NCBI GenBank assembly: GCA_035546855.1
Contig: DASZVY010000013.1
Location: 20,904-84,903 of the forward strand
Length of the DNA stretch: 64,000 bases
Direction: 5' to 3'
From: Nitrobacter sp035546855
GTDB lineage: Bacteria; Pseudomonadota; Alphaproteobacteria; Rhizobiales; Xanthobacteraceae
Position numbers and translations under genes: made by a program. The notes beneath the pieces were generated by a model, which saw only the letters and a program-made list of their open reading frames with translations, did no database searches and was not told where the DNA came from. Below, piece by piece: positions 34,596 to 42,083 of this stretch (its first letter is position 1; every line of letters starts with the position of its first letter).

Positions 34596-35243
34596 GTGAC
34601 GCGCGCGATGACGGTCCTGGCGCTTGCGTGCTGCCTCGTCGTCGGCGTCGTGGCGGTGTCCATGTCTGGCCGCGACGTCGCGGGCGCGCCGGAGACCAAG
34701 TCGTCCTCTCCGCAAGCCGATAATCCGGCTGCCAATCGCGCGGCCAAGGCCGACCGGCTGCCGGTCGCGATAGCCGCCGAGACAGCCGGACAGACAGGCT
34801 CGGATCAACTGTCGCCGGCCGAGCCGTTGCGAGAGGCGTTTGCCACGGACAGTCCGTTGAACGCTCCCGCGTCGGACACGGTGGCGCCGATCGCGATGCC
34901 GCCCCTGCCGTCGCCGCGGCCAAAAGCCGCCGATCTGCCGCCGCCGCAAAAGAGCTATTCGTTGCTGAGCGACATGCAGATCGCCGCGCTCAAGGAGCGG
35001 CTGCAACTGACGCCGGCGCAGGCGCCGTACTGGCCGCCCGTGGAGACCGCCTTGCGCGATGTGGCGCGCAAGATCCATGCGCGGCGCATGGCGGGTGGAC
35101 CATCGGGTTTCGCTCCCGAGGACATCGATCAGGTCAAGGCCGCCGCCAATCCGCTGCTGGCCAAGTTGCGCGAGGACCAGAAGCGTGAAGCGCGGTCGCT
35201 CGCGCGCATCATCGGCCTCGATGCGATCGCATCGCTGATTTGA
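34596..35243 (+). CDS. Exported protein with Spy/LTXXQ-like C-terminus
   Basis: The 215-residue protein has an N-terminal hydrophobic anchor (MTVLALACCLVVGVVAVSM) and a disordered Pro/Ala-rich linker to residue 125. A helical part then carries LKERLQLTPAQAPYWPPVETALRDVARKI, which resembles the LTXXQ motif of Spy/CpxP-type periplasmic proteins. A GTG start at 34596 has CGGAGA seven bases upstream; an ATG at 34608 is the alternative. It is probably periplasmic and tethered, perhaps binding metal or unfolded protein. This is an inference from one motif. Confidence 0.65.
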   Translation: MTRAMTVLALACCLVVGVVAVSMSGRDVAGAPETKSSSPQADNPAANRAAKADRLPVAIAAETAGQTGSDQLSPAEPLREAFATDSPLNAPASDTVAPIAMPPLPSPRPKAADLPPPQKSYSLLSDMQIAALKERLQLTPAQAPYWPPVETALRDVARKIHARRMAGGPSGFAPEDIDQVKAAANPLLAKLREDQKREARSLARIIGLDAIASLI

Positions 35244-35405
35244 TCGGCTGCGGATGGACTACCCCTAGCGGCTCTATCGTGCGAAGGGTTCAGGCCGCGT
35301 GACCACGCAGGCCTGATCGCGTCACGGGGTTGGTCCGCGCCGCTTTCGACGCCGAGATCGCTGCGGCCTTTCCTCTCGACTTCTCAGCGCCGGACGAATG
35401 GTGCT

Positions 35406-35453
35406 AGCCTGCGCGGACAAGATGCGCAGTGACGCTCGAGCCTGCGCGGACAA
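35406..35453. repeat. 15-base direct repeat before the CoA transferase gene
   Basis: AGCCTGCGCGGACAA occurs at 35406-35420 and again at 35439-35453, 33 bases apart (three helical turns). The second copy ends 14 bases before the GTG start. The spacing suits two binding sites for the same regulator on one face of the DNA, but it could be a chance duplication. Confidence 0.45.
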
Positions 35454-35467
35454 CGAGAGGAAGTAGC

Positions 35468-36655
35468 GTGACGCAGGTGCTTGCCGGCATTCGTGTGCTG
35501 GATTTCGGTCGTTACATCGCGGGGCCGTATTGCGGGGCGTTGCTGGCGGATCATGGCGCCGAGGTGATTCGCATCGAAAAGCGGGACGGCGGCGAAGACC
35601 GCTTCGTCGCCCCGGTGTCAGAGTCGGGCGAGGGCGGTTTGTTCATGCAGATGAACCGCAACAAGAAGTCGGTGACGCTGGATCCCATGAAGCCCTCCGG
35701 GGCCGAGGTGGTCAGGCGTCTGGTCGCAACGGCGGATGTCGTGATCGCCAACCTGCCGGCGCAAACCCTCAAGGCGATGGGCCTGGATTACGACAGCCTG
35801 CGGGCGGTGAAGGACGACATCATCCTGTCCACGGCGTCGGCGTTCGGATCGACCGGTCCTTATGCGGATCGGGTCGGGTTCGACAGCATCGGGCAGGCGA
35901 TGTCGGGCGCGATCTACATGACCGGGGAACCGGGCCACCCCTATCGGTGCGTGGCGCCGTATGTGGATTTCGGCACCGCATTGGGCCTGGCGTTCGGCAC
36001 GCTCGCTGCGCTCATGGAGCGAAGCCGGACCGGAAAGGGACAGGTCGTGGAGGGGGCGCTGCTTCGGACCGCGCTCAACATGATGGGGCCGGCCCTGATC
36101 GAGCAGGCCGTCATCCAGGTCAATCGCGAGCCGACCGGCAATCGCGGACAGACCTCGGCGCCCAGCGACATCCTTCCGACCAAGGATGGCTTCGTGCTCG
36201 TCGCGGTGGTGGGGCAGCCGCTGTTCAAACGGTGGGCCCGGCTCATGGGCAACGAGGATGCCTGGCTCAACGATGCGAGGTTCAAGGACGATCTGGCGCG
36301 CGGCGACAATGCAGTGGCGATCAGCGCCCGCATGCGCGAGTGGTGCGCCGAGCGAACCACGGCGGAAGCGATCGCCGCGCTGGAGGAGGCGCGCATTCCG
36401 GCCGGTCCGGTGCTGTCGCCGCAGGGAGCGCTCGTTGACGCGCATGTGGTCGCGACCGGCTATCTTCAGCCGGTCGAATATCCCGGCACGCGCGTGCCGG
36501 CGCCGGTGCCGCGCTCGCCCGTGTACCTGTCGGAGACGCCGGGCGAGATCCGCACCCGTGCGCCGCTGCTCGGCGAGCACACCGATGAGGTGCTGGCGAG
36601 CGTAGGTTATTCGGCTGCGGAGATATCCGGATTGCGTGAAAGCGGGGCTATTTGA
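35468..36655 (+). CDS. Type III CoA transferase (CaiB/BaiF family)
   Basis: The 395-residue enzyme moves CoA between acids. Family signatures are LAGIRVLDFGRYIAGPYCGALLADHGAEVIRIE at the start, LFMQMNRNKKSVTLD, the VDFGTALGLAFGTLAAL region holding the aspartate that forms the acyl-anhydride, and LLGEHTDEVL at the end. The GTG start at 35468 follows GAGAGGAAG. A longer frame exists but lacks a ribosome-binding site. Substrates are unknown, and no dedicated pathway genes are adjacent. Confidence 0.92.
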   Translation: MTQVLAGIRVLDFGRYIAGPYCGALLADHGAEVIRIEKRDGGEDRFVAPVSESGEGGLFMQMNRNKKSVTLDPMKPSGAEVVRRLVATADVVIANLPAQTLKAMGLDYDSLRAVKDDIILSTASAFGSTGPYADRVGFDSIGQAMSGAIYMTGEPGHPYRCVAPYVDFGTALGLAFGTLAALMERSRTGKGQVVEGALLRTALNMMGPALIEQAVIQVNREPTGNRGQTSAPSDILPTKDGFVLVAVVGQPLFKRWARLMGNEDAWLNDARFKDDLARGDNAVAISARMREWCAERTTAEAIAALEEARIPAGPVLSPQGALVDAHVVATGYLQPVEYPGTRVPAPVPRSPVYLSETPGEIRTRAPLLGEHTDEVLASVGYSAAEISGLRESGAI

Positions 36656-36733
36656 CCGGGCGGCGCGGACAGGCGTGCCGCGCGGGCGGAGAATCCCTTG
36701 ATCCCTCCGCATTTGTTGCTACGACAGTCTGCT

Positions 36734-38038
36734 ATGGGACCGTTCATGTCGAGCCGCCGGGTGCGGTTGTTTCGGATCGCATCGACGCGGTGGCAACGGC
36801 GTGCGCTGTTTCTCGCGGGCGGCGTCGGCGTCGGCGCGGCGGCGGTGGTGCTTGCCCTGCTGGCGGATCAGGCGCAGCTTGCCTTCGCTCGCCTGCTGTC
36901 GATATCGCGCTACGTCTCGCTCGTGGTTACGCCCCTCGGCTTCATGGTCGCGGTGTTCGTCACCAATCGTTATTTTCCGAATTCGCAGGGGAGCGGTATT
37001 CCGCAGGCGATCGCGGCGCGAACTCTGGCTGATCAGGCCGCGCGTGGCCGGCTGGTTTCGATCCGCATCGCCGTCGGCAAGATTATTCTCACCCTGTTCG
37101 GCCTGCTGTGCGGCGCATCGGTCGGGCGGGAAGGTCCCACAGTCCAGATCGGTGCATCCCTCATGTTCGCCCTCGGCCGCTTCTCGCCGCGCCGGCAGCC
37201 GGGCCTGATCCTGGCGGGCGCGTCGGCAGGCGTCGCCGCCGCCTTCAATACGCCGCTGGCGGGAATCGTATTCGGCATCGAGGAGATGAGCCGTTCGTTC
37301 GAAACGCGTGCCAGCAGTCTGATCATTGCGGCGGTCATCGCGGCGGGCCTCACTTCGCTCGCCGTGATGGGAAACTACACTTACTTCGGCACCAGCGCGA
37401 CGGAGCTCCACAGCGGGGCGGACTGGCTGGCGATTCCCGTCTGCGGGATCGTGGGTGGTTTGATGGGTGGTCTGTTCAGCCGTATCGTCATCATGATGTC
37501 GCTTGGTATCCGCCATCGCATCGGGCGCGCAATCAAGTCGCATCCGCTTCTGTTTGCACTGGCATGCGGCCTCGCCGTGGCGCTGTGCGGAATTGCGTCG
37601 GGCGACACGATCTACGGCACCGGCTACGCGCAGGTGAAGGCGTCGCTCGAGACCGGGACACCGCTTCCCGCCAGTTTCGGGATCCTGAAATTTCTGGCGA
37701 CCACGTTCGCCGCCATCAGCGGCATTCCAGGCGGCATCTTCTCTCCTTCGCTGGCGGTTGGCGCCGGGCTGGGAAGCAACGTCGCCGCGTTTTTCCATGG
37801 TGCGCCGCTGGAGGCGATCGTGCTGCTCGGCATGGTCGCGTATTTCGCGGGCGTGGTGCAGGCGCCGATCACGGCCTTCGTGATCGTGACCGAGATGACC
37901 GACAACCACGCGATGGTCGTTCCGCTGATGGCGGCGTCGATGATCGCCTACGCGACATCGCGTCTCATCTGCAAGGAAGGCGTCTACCACGCCCTCGCCA
38001 AGGGCTTTGTCGCGAGCGAGTCTCGCGCGGAGCGATAG
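36734..38038 (+). CDS. ClC-type chloride/proton antiporter (canonical)
   Basis: The 434-residue membrane protein has all three selectivity-filter motifs: GSGIP (86-90, central Ser88), GREGP (131-135, gating E133) and GGIFSPS. The conserved external glutamate suggests a Cl-/H+ exchanger, as in E. coli ClcA, rather than a channel. There are no CBS domains. The start is uncertain between 36734 and the ATG at 36746. A second, divergent ClC is encoded at 56037. Confidence 0.93.
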   Translation: MGPFMSSRRVRLFRIASTRWQRRALFLAGGVGVGAAAVVLALLADQAQLAFARLLSISRYVSLVVTPLGFMVAVFVTNRYFPNSQGSGIPQAIAARTLADQAARGRLVSIRIAVGKIILTLFGLLCGASVGREGPTVQIGASLMFALGRFSPRRQPGLILAGASAGVAAAFNTPLAGIVFGIEEMSRSFETRASSLIIAAVIAAGLTSLAVMGNYTYFGTSATELHSGADWLAIPVCGIVGGLMGGLFSRIVIMMSLGIRHRIGRAIKSHPLLFALACGLAVALCGIASGDTIYGTGYAQVKASLETGTPLPASFGILKFLATTFAAISGIPGGIFSPSLAVGAGLGSNVAAFFHGAPLEAIVLLGMVAYFAGVVQAPITAFVIVTEMTDNHAMVVPLMAASMIAYATSRLICKEGVYHALAKGFVASESRAER

Positions 38039-38210
38039 GGCTTGGCCGATCGCCATCGGGCAGATTCGCGTGTCGACGATTCGATTGCGTTGTGGGGTCG
38101 CGATGGCGCTCCAATTTCGATTCGTTCTAAGCTGCACCTCATCTAAATCGCGTGGGCTTCTTTGACATTTTAGCCTGCGCTAAAAGCGCCTCGGTTTGCG
38201 CCGTCAGGTG

Positions 38211-38226
38211 ATCGCAACGTTGCGAT
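38211..38226. promoter_or_regulatory. Perfect 16-base palindrome upstream of the PepSY gene
   Basis: ATCGCAACGTTGCGAT is a perfect inverted repeat with a central CG, as in many dimeric repressor operators. It is 71 bases before the start of the PepSY-TM gene, in a 258-base spacer without any gene (38039-38296). No known Fur or Irr consensus is matched, so the regulator is unknown. Confidence 0.5.
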
Positions 38227-38296
38227 ATGCCTGGTGATATAGCTGGTAAGCGCGCGGAGACTGGCAGCCGGCTGGTTTTTCGGGCAAGGACAACAG

Positions 38297-39481
38297 ATGA
38301 CCCGATCCGGTTTTCGAAAATGGATTTGGCTGCACAAGTGGAGCAGCCTGATCTGCACGGCGTTCCTGCTGGTCATCTGCCTGACCGGCCTGCCGCTGAT
38401 TTTTCAGGACGAGATCGGCGATTATTTCGACGATGCCCTGCCGTATGCCGCGGTGCCCGCCGGCACTCCGGCGGTCAGCATCGACAGCGTCGTTGCGGCC
38501 AGCCGCGCGATGTTCCCGAAAGAGGCGGTGCTTTTCGTGTTCGTCGACGACGACGAGCCGAAAATCGTCGTCACCATGGCGCCGTCCTGGCAGGCCTGGG
38601 CAGCGAACAGAAAGTCGTCGCACTGGATCCGGTTCGACGCGCATACCGGAAAGGTTCTGAAGGCGAGCAAGCCATTCAATCAGGATGGCATTCGTTTCCT
38701 GGACGTCATGCTCCGCTTGCATCGCGATCTGTTCGCCGATCTGCCGGGCGAACTGTTTCTCGGCACGATGGGACTGCTGTTCGTCATCGCGATCGTCTCC
38801 GGGGCCATCGTCTACAGCCCGTTCATGCGGCGGCTGGATTTCGCGACGGTTCGCACCGACCGCTCGCGCCGCACCAGGTGGCTTGATCTTCACAATCTGC
38901 TTGGGGTCGTGACGCTGGCGTGGCTGCTGGTTGTCGGCCTGACCGGCGTCATCAACGAACTGTCGACGCCGCTGTTTGCGCTGTGGCAACGTACCGACGT
39001 CAAGGCGATGCTCGCTCCCCTGCAGGGCGCGCCGGTGCCGTCGGCGAACGAACTCAGCTCGCCGCAGGCGGCCCTCGAGACGGCGAAAGCGGCGGCTCCC
39101 GACATGGTCGCGACCAGCATCATCTTTCCGGGATCGCCGTTCGGCTCGCCTTATCACTACCTGATCTGGACCAAGGGACATGACACGCTGACGTCGCGCC
39201 TGTTCAGTCCGATCCTGGTCAATGCGCGGGACGGGACGCTGACCGCGCGCGTCACGATGCCGTGGTATTTGCGCGCGCTCGAGGTGTCGCGGCCGCTGCA
39301 TTTCGGAGATTATGGCGGCCTGCCGCTCAAGATCATCTGGGCGTTGCTCGACCTCGTCACCATCGTCGTTCTCGGCAGCGGGCTGTATCTCTGGCTGTCG
39401 CGGCGCGCCTTGCCGTTCCGGCGGAGCGGATCCGAAAGCCGGATCGCGCGCAGCGCCATCGTTACGGCGCCGGCGGAATGA
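38297..39481 (+). CDS. PepSY-associated transmembrane protein
   Basis: The 394-residue inner membrane protein starts with FRKWIWLHKWSSLICTAFLLVICLTGLPLIF, the hallmark first helix of the PepSY_TM family. Periplasmic domains, a middle helix pair (LHNLLGVVTLAWLLVVGLTGVINELS) and a last helix near residue 350 follow. Homologues often sit beside TonB receptors or act as ferric-siderophore reductases; no receptor is present here. It overlaps the following small gene by four bases (ATGA). Confidence 0.85.
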   Translation: MTRSGFRKWIWLHKWSSLICTAFLLVICLTGLPLIFQDEIGDYFDDALPYAAVPAGTPAVSIDSVVAASRAMFPKEAVLFVFVDDDEPKIVVTMAPSWQAWAANRKSSHWIRFDAHTGKVLKASKPFNQDGIRFLDVMLRLHRDLFADLPGELFLGTMGLLFVIAIVSGAIVYSPFMRRLDFATVRTDRSRRTRWLDLHNLLGVVTLAWLLVVGLTGVINELSTPLFALWQRTDVKAMLAPLQGAPVPSANELSSPQAALETAKAAAPDMVATSIIFPGSPFGSPYHYLIWTKGHDTLTSRLFSPILVNARDGTLTARVTMPWYLRALEVSRPLHFGDYGGLPLKIIWALLDLVTIVVLGSGLYLWLSRRALPFRRSGSESRIARSAIVTAPAE

Positions 39482-39669
39482 GCGGCGCGCGCTCCTTTGT
39501 GCGGATCTGGCGATGGCCGCTGTTGCTCGCCGCATTGACGTGCTTCGGCCTGCTCGCCGCGCTGCTCGGCGGCGGCGGTCTGTGGTGGCCGCTCGCCTGG
39601 CTGGCGCTCGGCATTCCCCTTGCCACGATTGCCTTCGGTGTCTGCGGCGCTCGCAGGACGAAAGCCTGA
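39478..39669 (+). CDS. Small two-helix membrane protein
   Basis: A 63-residue protein with two hydrophobic helices (WPLLLAALTCFGLLAALLGGG and PLAWLALGIPLATIAFGV), a basic start and a basic end. It is translationally coupled to the PepSY protein through ATGA. Small proteins of this kind regularly follow PepSY_TM genes and are likely partners in the membrane. Function unknown. Confidence 0.72.
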   Translation: MSGARSFVRIWRWPLLLAALTCFGLLAALLGGGGLWWPLAWLALGIPLATIAFGVCGARRTKA

Positions 39670-39694
39670 GGGCTGCCAACATCCCGGCGAACTC

Positions 39695-39733
39695 GCGGAC
39701 GCGTGTGTCCGCAGAGGGACTCCGAAAGGAGTT
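39695..39733. terminator. Two consecutive hairpins between the PepSY pair and the ABC operon
   Basis: GCGGAC/GTCCGC (39695-39712) is followed by GGACTCC-GAAA-GGAGTTC (39716-39733), the second capped by a GNRA tetraloop and containing one G-U pair. No U-tract follows, so intrinsic termination would be weak. They may stabilise the upstream mRNA end or be part of the operon leader. The rest of the 160-base spacer is unremarkable. Confidence 0.35.
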
Positions 39734-39829
39734 CTGGTCCCGTTGAGTTGAATTGCGGCTTGCATTTGTCGCCACGTCACTCGAATATCAAGCAAAAGGA
39801 AGCCTGCGATCTGGGGAGGAGTGCGACTC

Positions 39830-40867
39830 GTGTCGTCCGAAGTCCGGATAAAGGCCGCCAGCGGCGGTGGCGAGGTCTCGTTGCGGGCCAGGACGCCGAG
39901 CCTGCTCAAACGGCTGACGCAGGAGCACATCGTCCTCATCACCACCCTGGTGCTGGCCGGCATCTTCTCGTTGCTGATTCCGGGGTTCGCGACTGTCAAG
40001 AACGCGCTGACGCTGCTCAATAGCATTGCCGTTCTCGGCATCCTGTCGCTGGGCGCGGCGATCGTCATCATCGGCCGGGGGCTGGACATCTCACAGGTGG
40101 CCTCGCTCGCCATCGGGGCGGCGCTGGCTGCGGTGGTGATGCGCTCGGGCGGAAGCATTCCGTGGGCGATCTTCTGCGGGTTTGCGGTTTCGCTCGCGAT
40201 CGGGCTGGTGAACGGGCTGGTGATCGCGTTCATCGAGGTGCCCCCGCTGTTCGCCACGCTGGCGACCAACCTGCTGATGTTCGGCCTGGCGCAGATCTTC
40301 ATCGTCGGCTCGACGCTGCTTGTGTACGTGCCGAAATCGGCGGAAAGCTTCCTCGTGCTCGGCCACAATATCGGCGGCGTGCCGATCCCGGTGCTGATCT
40401 TCCTCGCGCTGGCATTGATCGTGCATTTGTTCCTGAGCCACACGCGGATCGGACGCTTCATCTACGCCCACGGCGACAATCCGGAAGCGGCACGCCTCAG
40501 CGGCATCCCGACCCGACCGCTGACCGTCCTGGAATACAGCCTCTGCGCGGTGATCGGTTATCTCGCCGGCCTCGTGCTGATGGCCACGCTCTCCAGCATC
40601 GATACCGAGATCGTGATGGGCACGGAAATCTTCAACGTCATTCTCGTCGCGGTGCTGGGTGGCGTCAGTCTGGTCGGTGGGCGCGGCAGCGTGCTGAGCG
40701 TCATTGCCGGCGGCTTGCTGATCGGCGTGATGCTGGACGGCATGACGCTGCTCAATCTCGACAATGACACGCAGAACATCGTTCGCGGCCTTGTGCTTCT
40801 CGCCGCCATCGTTGGAGACAATCTGCTCCATCCGCGCGACGAGGAGACGGCACGGCACGGAGACTGA
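39830..40867 (+). CDS. CUT2-type sugar ABC transporter permease
   Basis: A 345-residue RbsC-like permease with about nine to ten hydrophobic segments. The family block GRGLDISQVASLAIGAALAAVV and the C-terminal ILVAVLGGVSLVGGRGSVLSVIAGGLLIGVM are present. GTG 39830 is chosen because GGGGAGGA ends nine bases upstream; the GTG at 39821 directly abuts that site. It is the first gene of a five-gene operon and one of two permeases in it, so the membrane part is probably a heterodimer with the fused protein at 42084. Confidence 0.93.
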   Translation: MSSEVRIKAASGGGEVSLRARTPSLLKRLTQEHIVLITTLVLAGIFSLLIPGFATVKNALTLLNSIAVLGILSLGAAIVIIGRGLDISQVASLAIGAALAAVVMRSGGSIPWAIFCGFAVSLAIGLVNGLVIAFIEVPPLFATLATNLLMFGLAQIFIVGSTLLVYVPKSAESFLVLGHNIGGVPIPVLIFLALALIVHLFLSHTRIGRFIYAHGDNPEAARLSGIPTRPLTVLEYSLCAVIGYLAGLVLMATLSSIDTEIVMGTEIFNVILVAVLGGVSLVGGRGSVLSVIAGGLLIGVMLDGMTLLNLDNDTQNIVRGLVLLAAIVGDNLLHPRDEETARHGD

Positions 40868-40910
40868 ACAGCGCCACCAACAAATGAACGAGAGGGAGGA
40901 GATCACGACA

Positions 40911-41924
40911 ATGAAGACCTTATTCGGCGGAACGATCGCCGCGGCTGCGGGCGCCGCAATGGTCTGCCTCACCGCAGGGACGGCTGCGGCGCAGGGCAAT
41001 ACGGCGCAACAGTTGCAGGAGCAGTGGAAGAAGGACGTGGTCGGCAAGACCATTGTTTACATCCCGGTCTCCTATTCCGTGCCCCTGACGCGGATCTGGG
41101 GAGAGCGGATGCAGATGATCGCCGATCATCTCGGTATCAAGTTTCAGGTCCGTGACCCGAATTTCAACACCCAGCGCGAAGCCCAACTCCTGCAAGCGGA
41201 GATCGGCCAGCATCCCGACGTCCTGATCGTTCACAATCCGGATGTGCAGGTTCTGGCGCCGGCGTTGCAGCAGGCGGAAAACGCCGGAATCTATGTGATC
41301 CAGATCAACATGGCGTCGCGTTACAAAAGCGACGCCTTTATCGGCGTGCAGCCGAACGAACTCGGCGCTCAGATGGCCAATGCCGTGGTGAAGGCATGCG
41401 GCGGATCCGGAACCTCGCACAAGATCGCGCTCATGAACGGGGAGGTGACGTCCGCCTACAGCCTGGGCATCATGGAAGGCGCGACGTCGGTGTTCAAGCA
41501 GCATTCCGACATCAAGATCGTCAGCAATCAGGCGGCCAACTGGGATTCGAAGACCGCGCACGACAAGGCGGCGACGGTGCTGCAGGCGAACCCCGACCTG
41601 TGCGGTTACATGGGATGGTGGTCAGGCCAGGACTCTGGAATCGCGCAGGCGGTGAAGCAGGCGGGACTCCTCGGCAAGGTGAAGGTTTTCACCACCGACG
41701 GTGGCGAGCCGCCGGCCTGCGAGTATCTGAAGGAAGGCCTGTTCTATGAAGACTTCATCTACCCGGCCTCCTTGCAGGCGGATCAGATGATATCCACGGC
41801 GGTGATGCTGCTGCAGAGCAAGATGAAGCCGGGCACCATGCATGTGGCGATCTTCTCGCCGGTCATTCCGACAACGGCCGAGAACGTGACGCCGACATCT
41901 TGTACGGAGCTATCGAAGAAATAG
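40911..41924 (+). CDS. Periplasmic sugar-binding protein of the ABC transporter
   Basis: The 337-residue precursor has a signal peptide (cleavage near TAAAQG) and the type I periplasmic-binding fold. Visible segments include KTIVYIPVSYSVPLTRIWGERMQMIADHLGI, HPDVLIVHNPDVQVLAPALQQAENAGIYVI, and a C-terminal half with TDGGEPPACEYLKEG. It belongs to the ribose/galactose-binding class. ATG 40911 follows GGGAGGAG. The ligand is not recognisable. It would deliver substrate to the two permeases on either side. Confidence 0.93.
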   Translation: MKTLFGGTIAAAAGAAMVCLTAGTAAAQGNTAQQLQEQWKKDVVGKTIVYIPVSYSVPLTRIWGERMQMIADHLGIKFQVRDPNFNTQREAQLLQAEIGQHPDVLIVHNPDVQVLAPALQQAENAGIYVIQINMASRYKSDAFIGVQPNELGAQMANAVVKACGGSGTSHKIALMNGEVTSAYSLGIMEGATSVFKQHSDIKIVSNQAANWDSKTAHDKAATVLQANPDLCGYMGWWSGQDSGIAQAVKQAGLLGKVKVFTTDGGEPPACEYLKEGLFYEDFIYPASLQADQMISTAVMLLQSKMKPGTMHVAIFSPVIPTTAENVTPTSCTELSKK

Positions 41925-42083
41925 GCTTCGGCCCCGGCCGGGGCGCGCTCCGCCCCGGTCTGCCAATGCGGTGGATTTGGCATTCGCTGCGATATGTCCG
42001 AGAATCCGCTCGGGGCAGCGTCCTGGCGGATGTCAAATCAAAACCACGCTTGTTACCGCACGAGCGCCAACGGAGGCCGGCAG

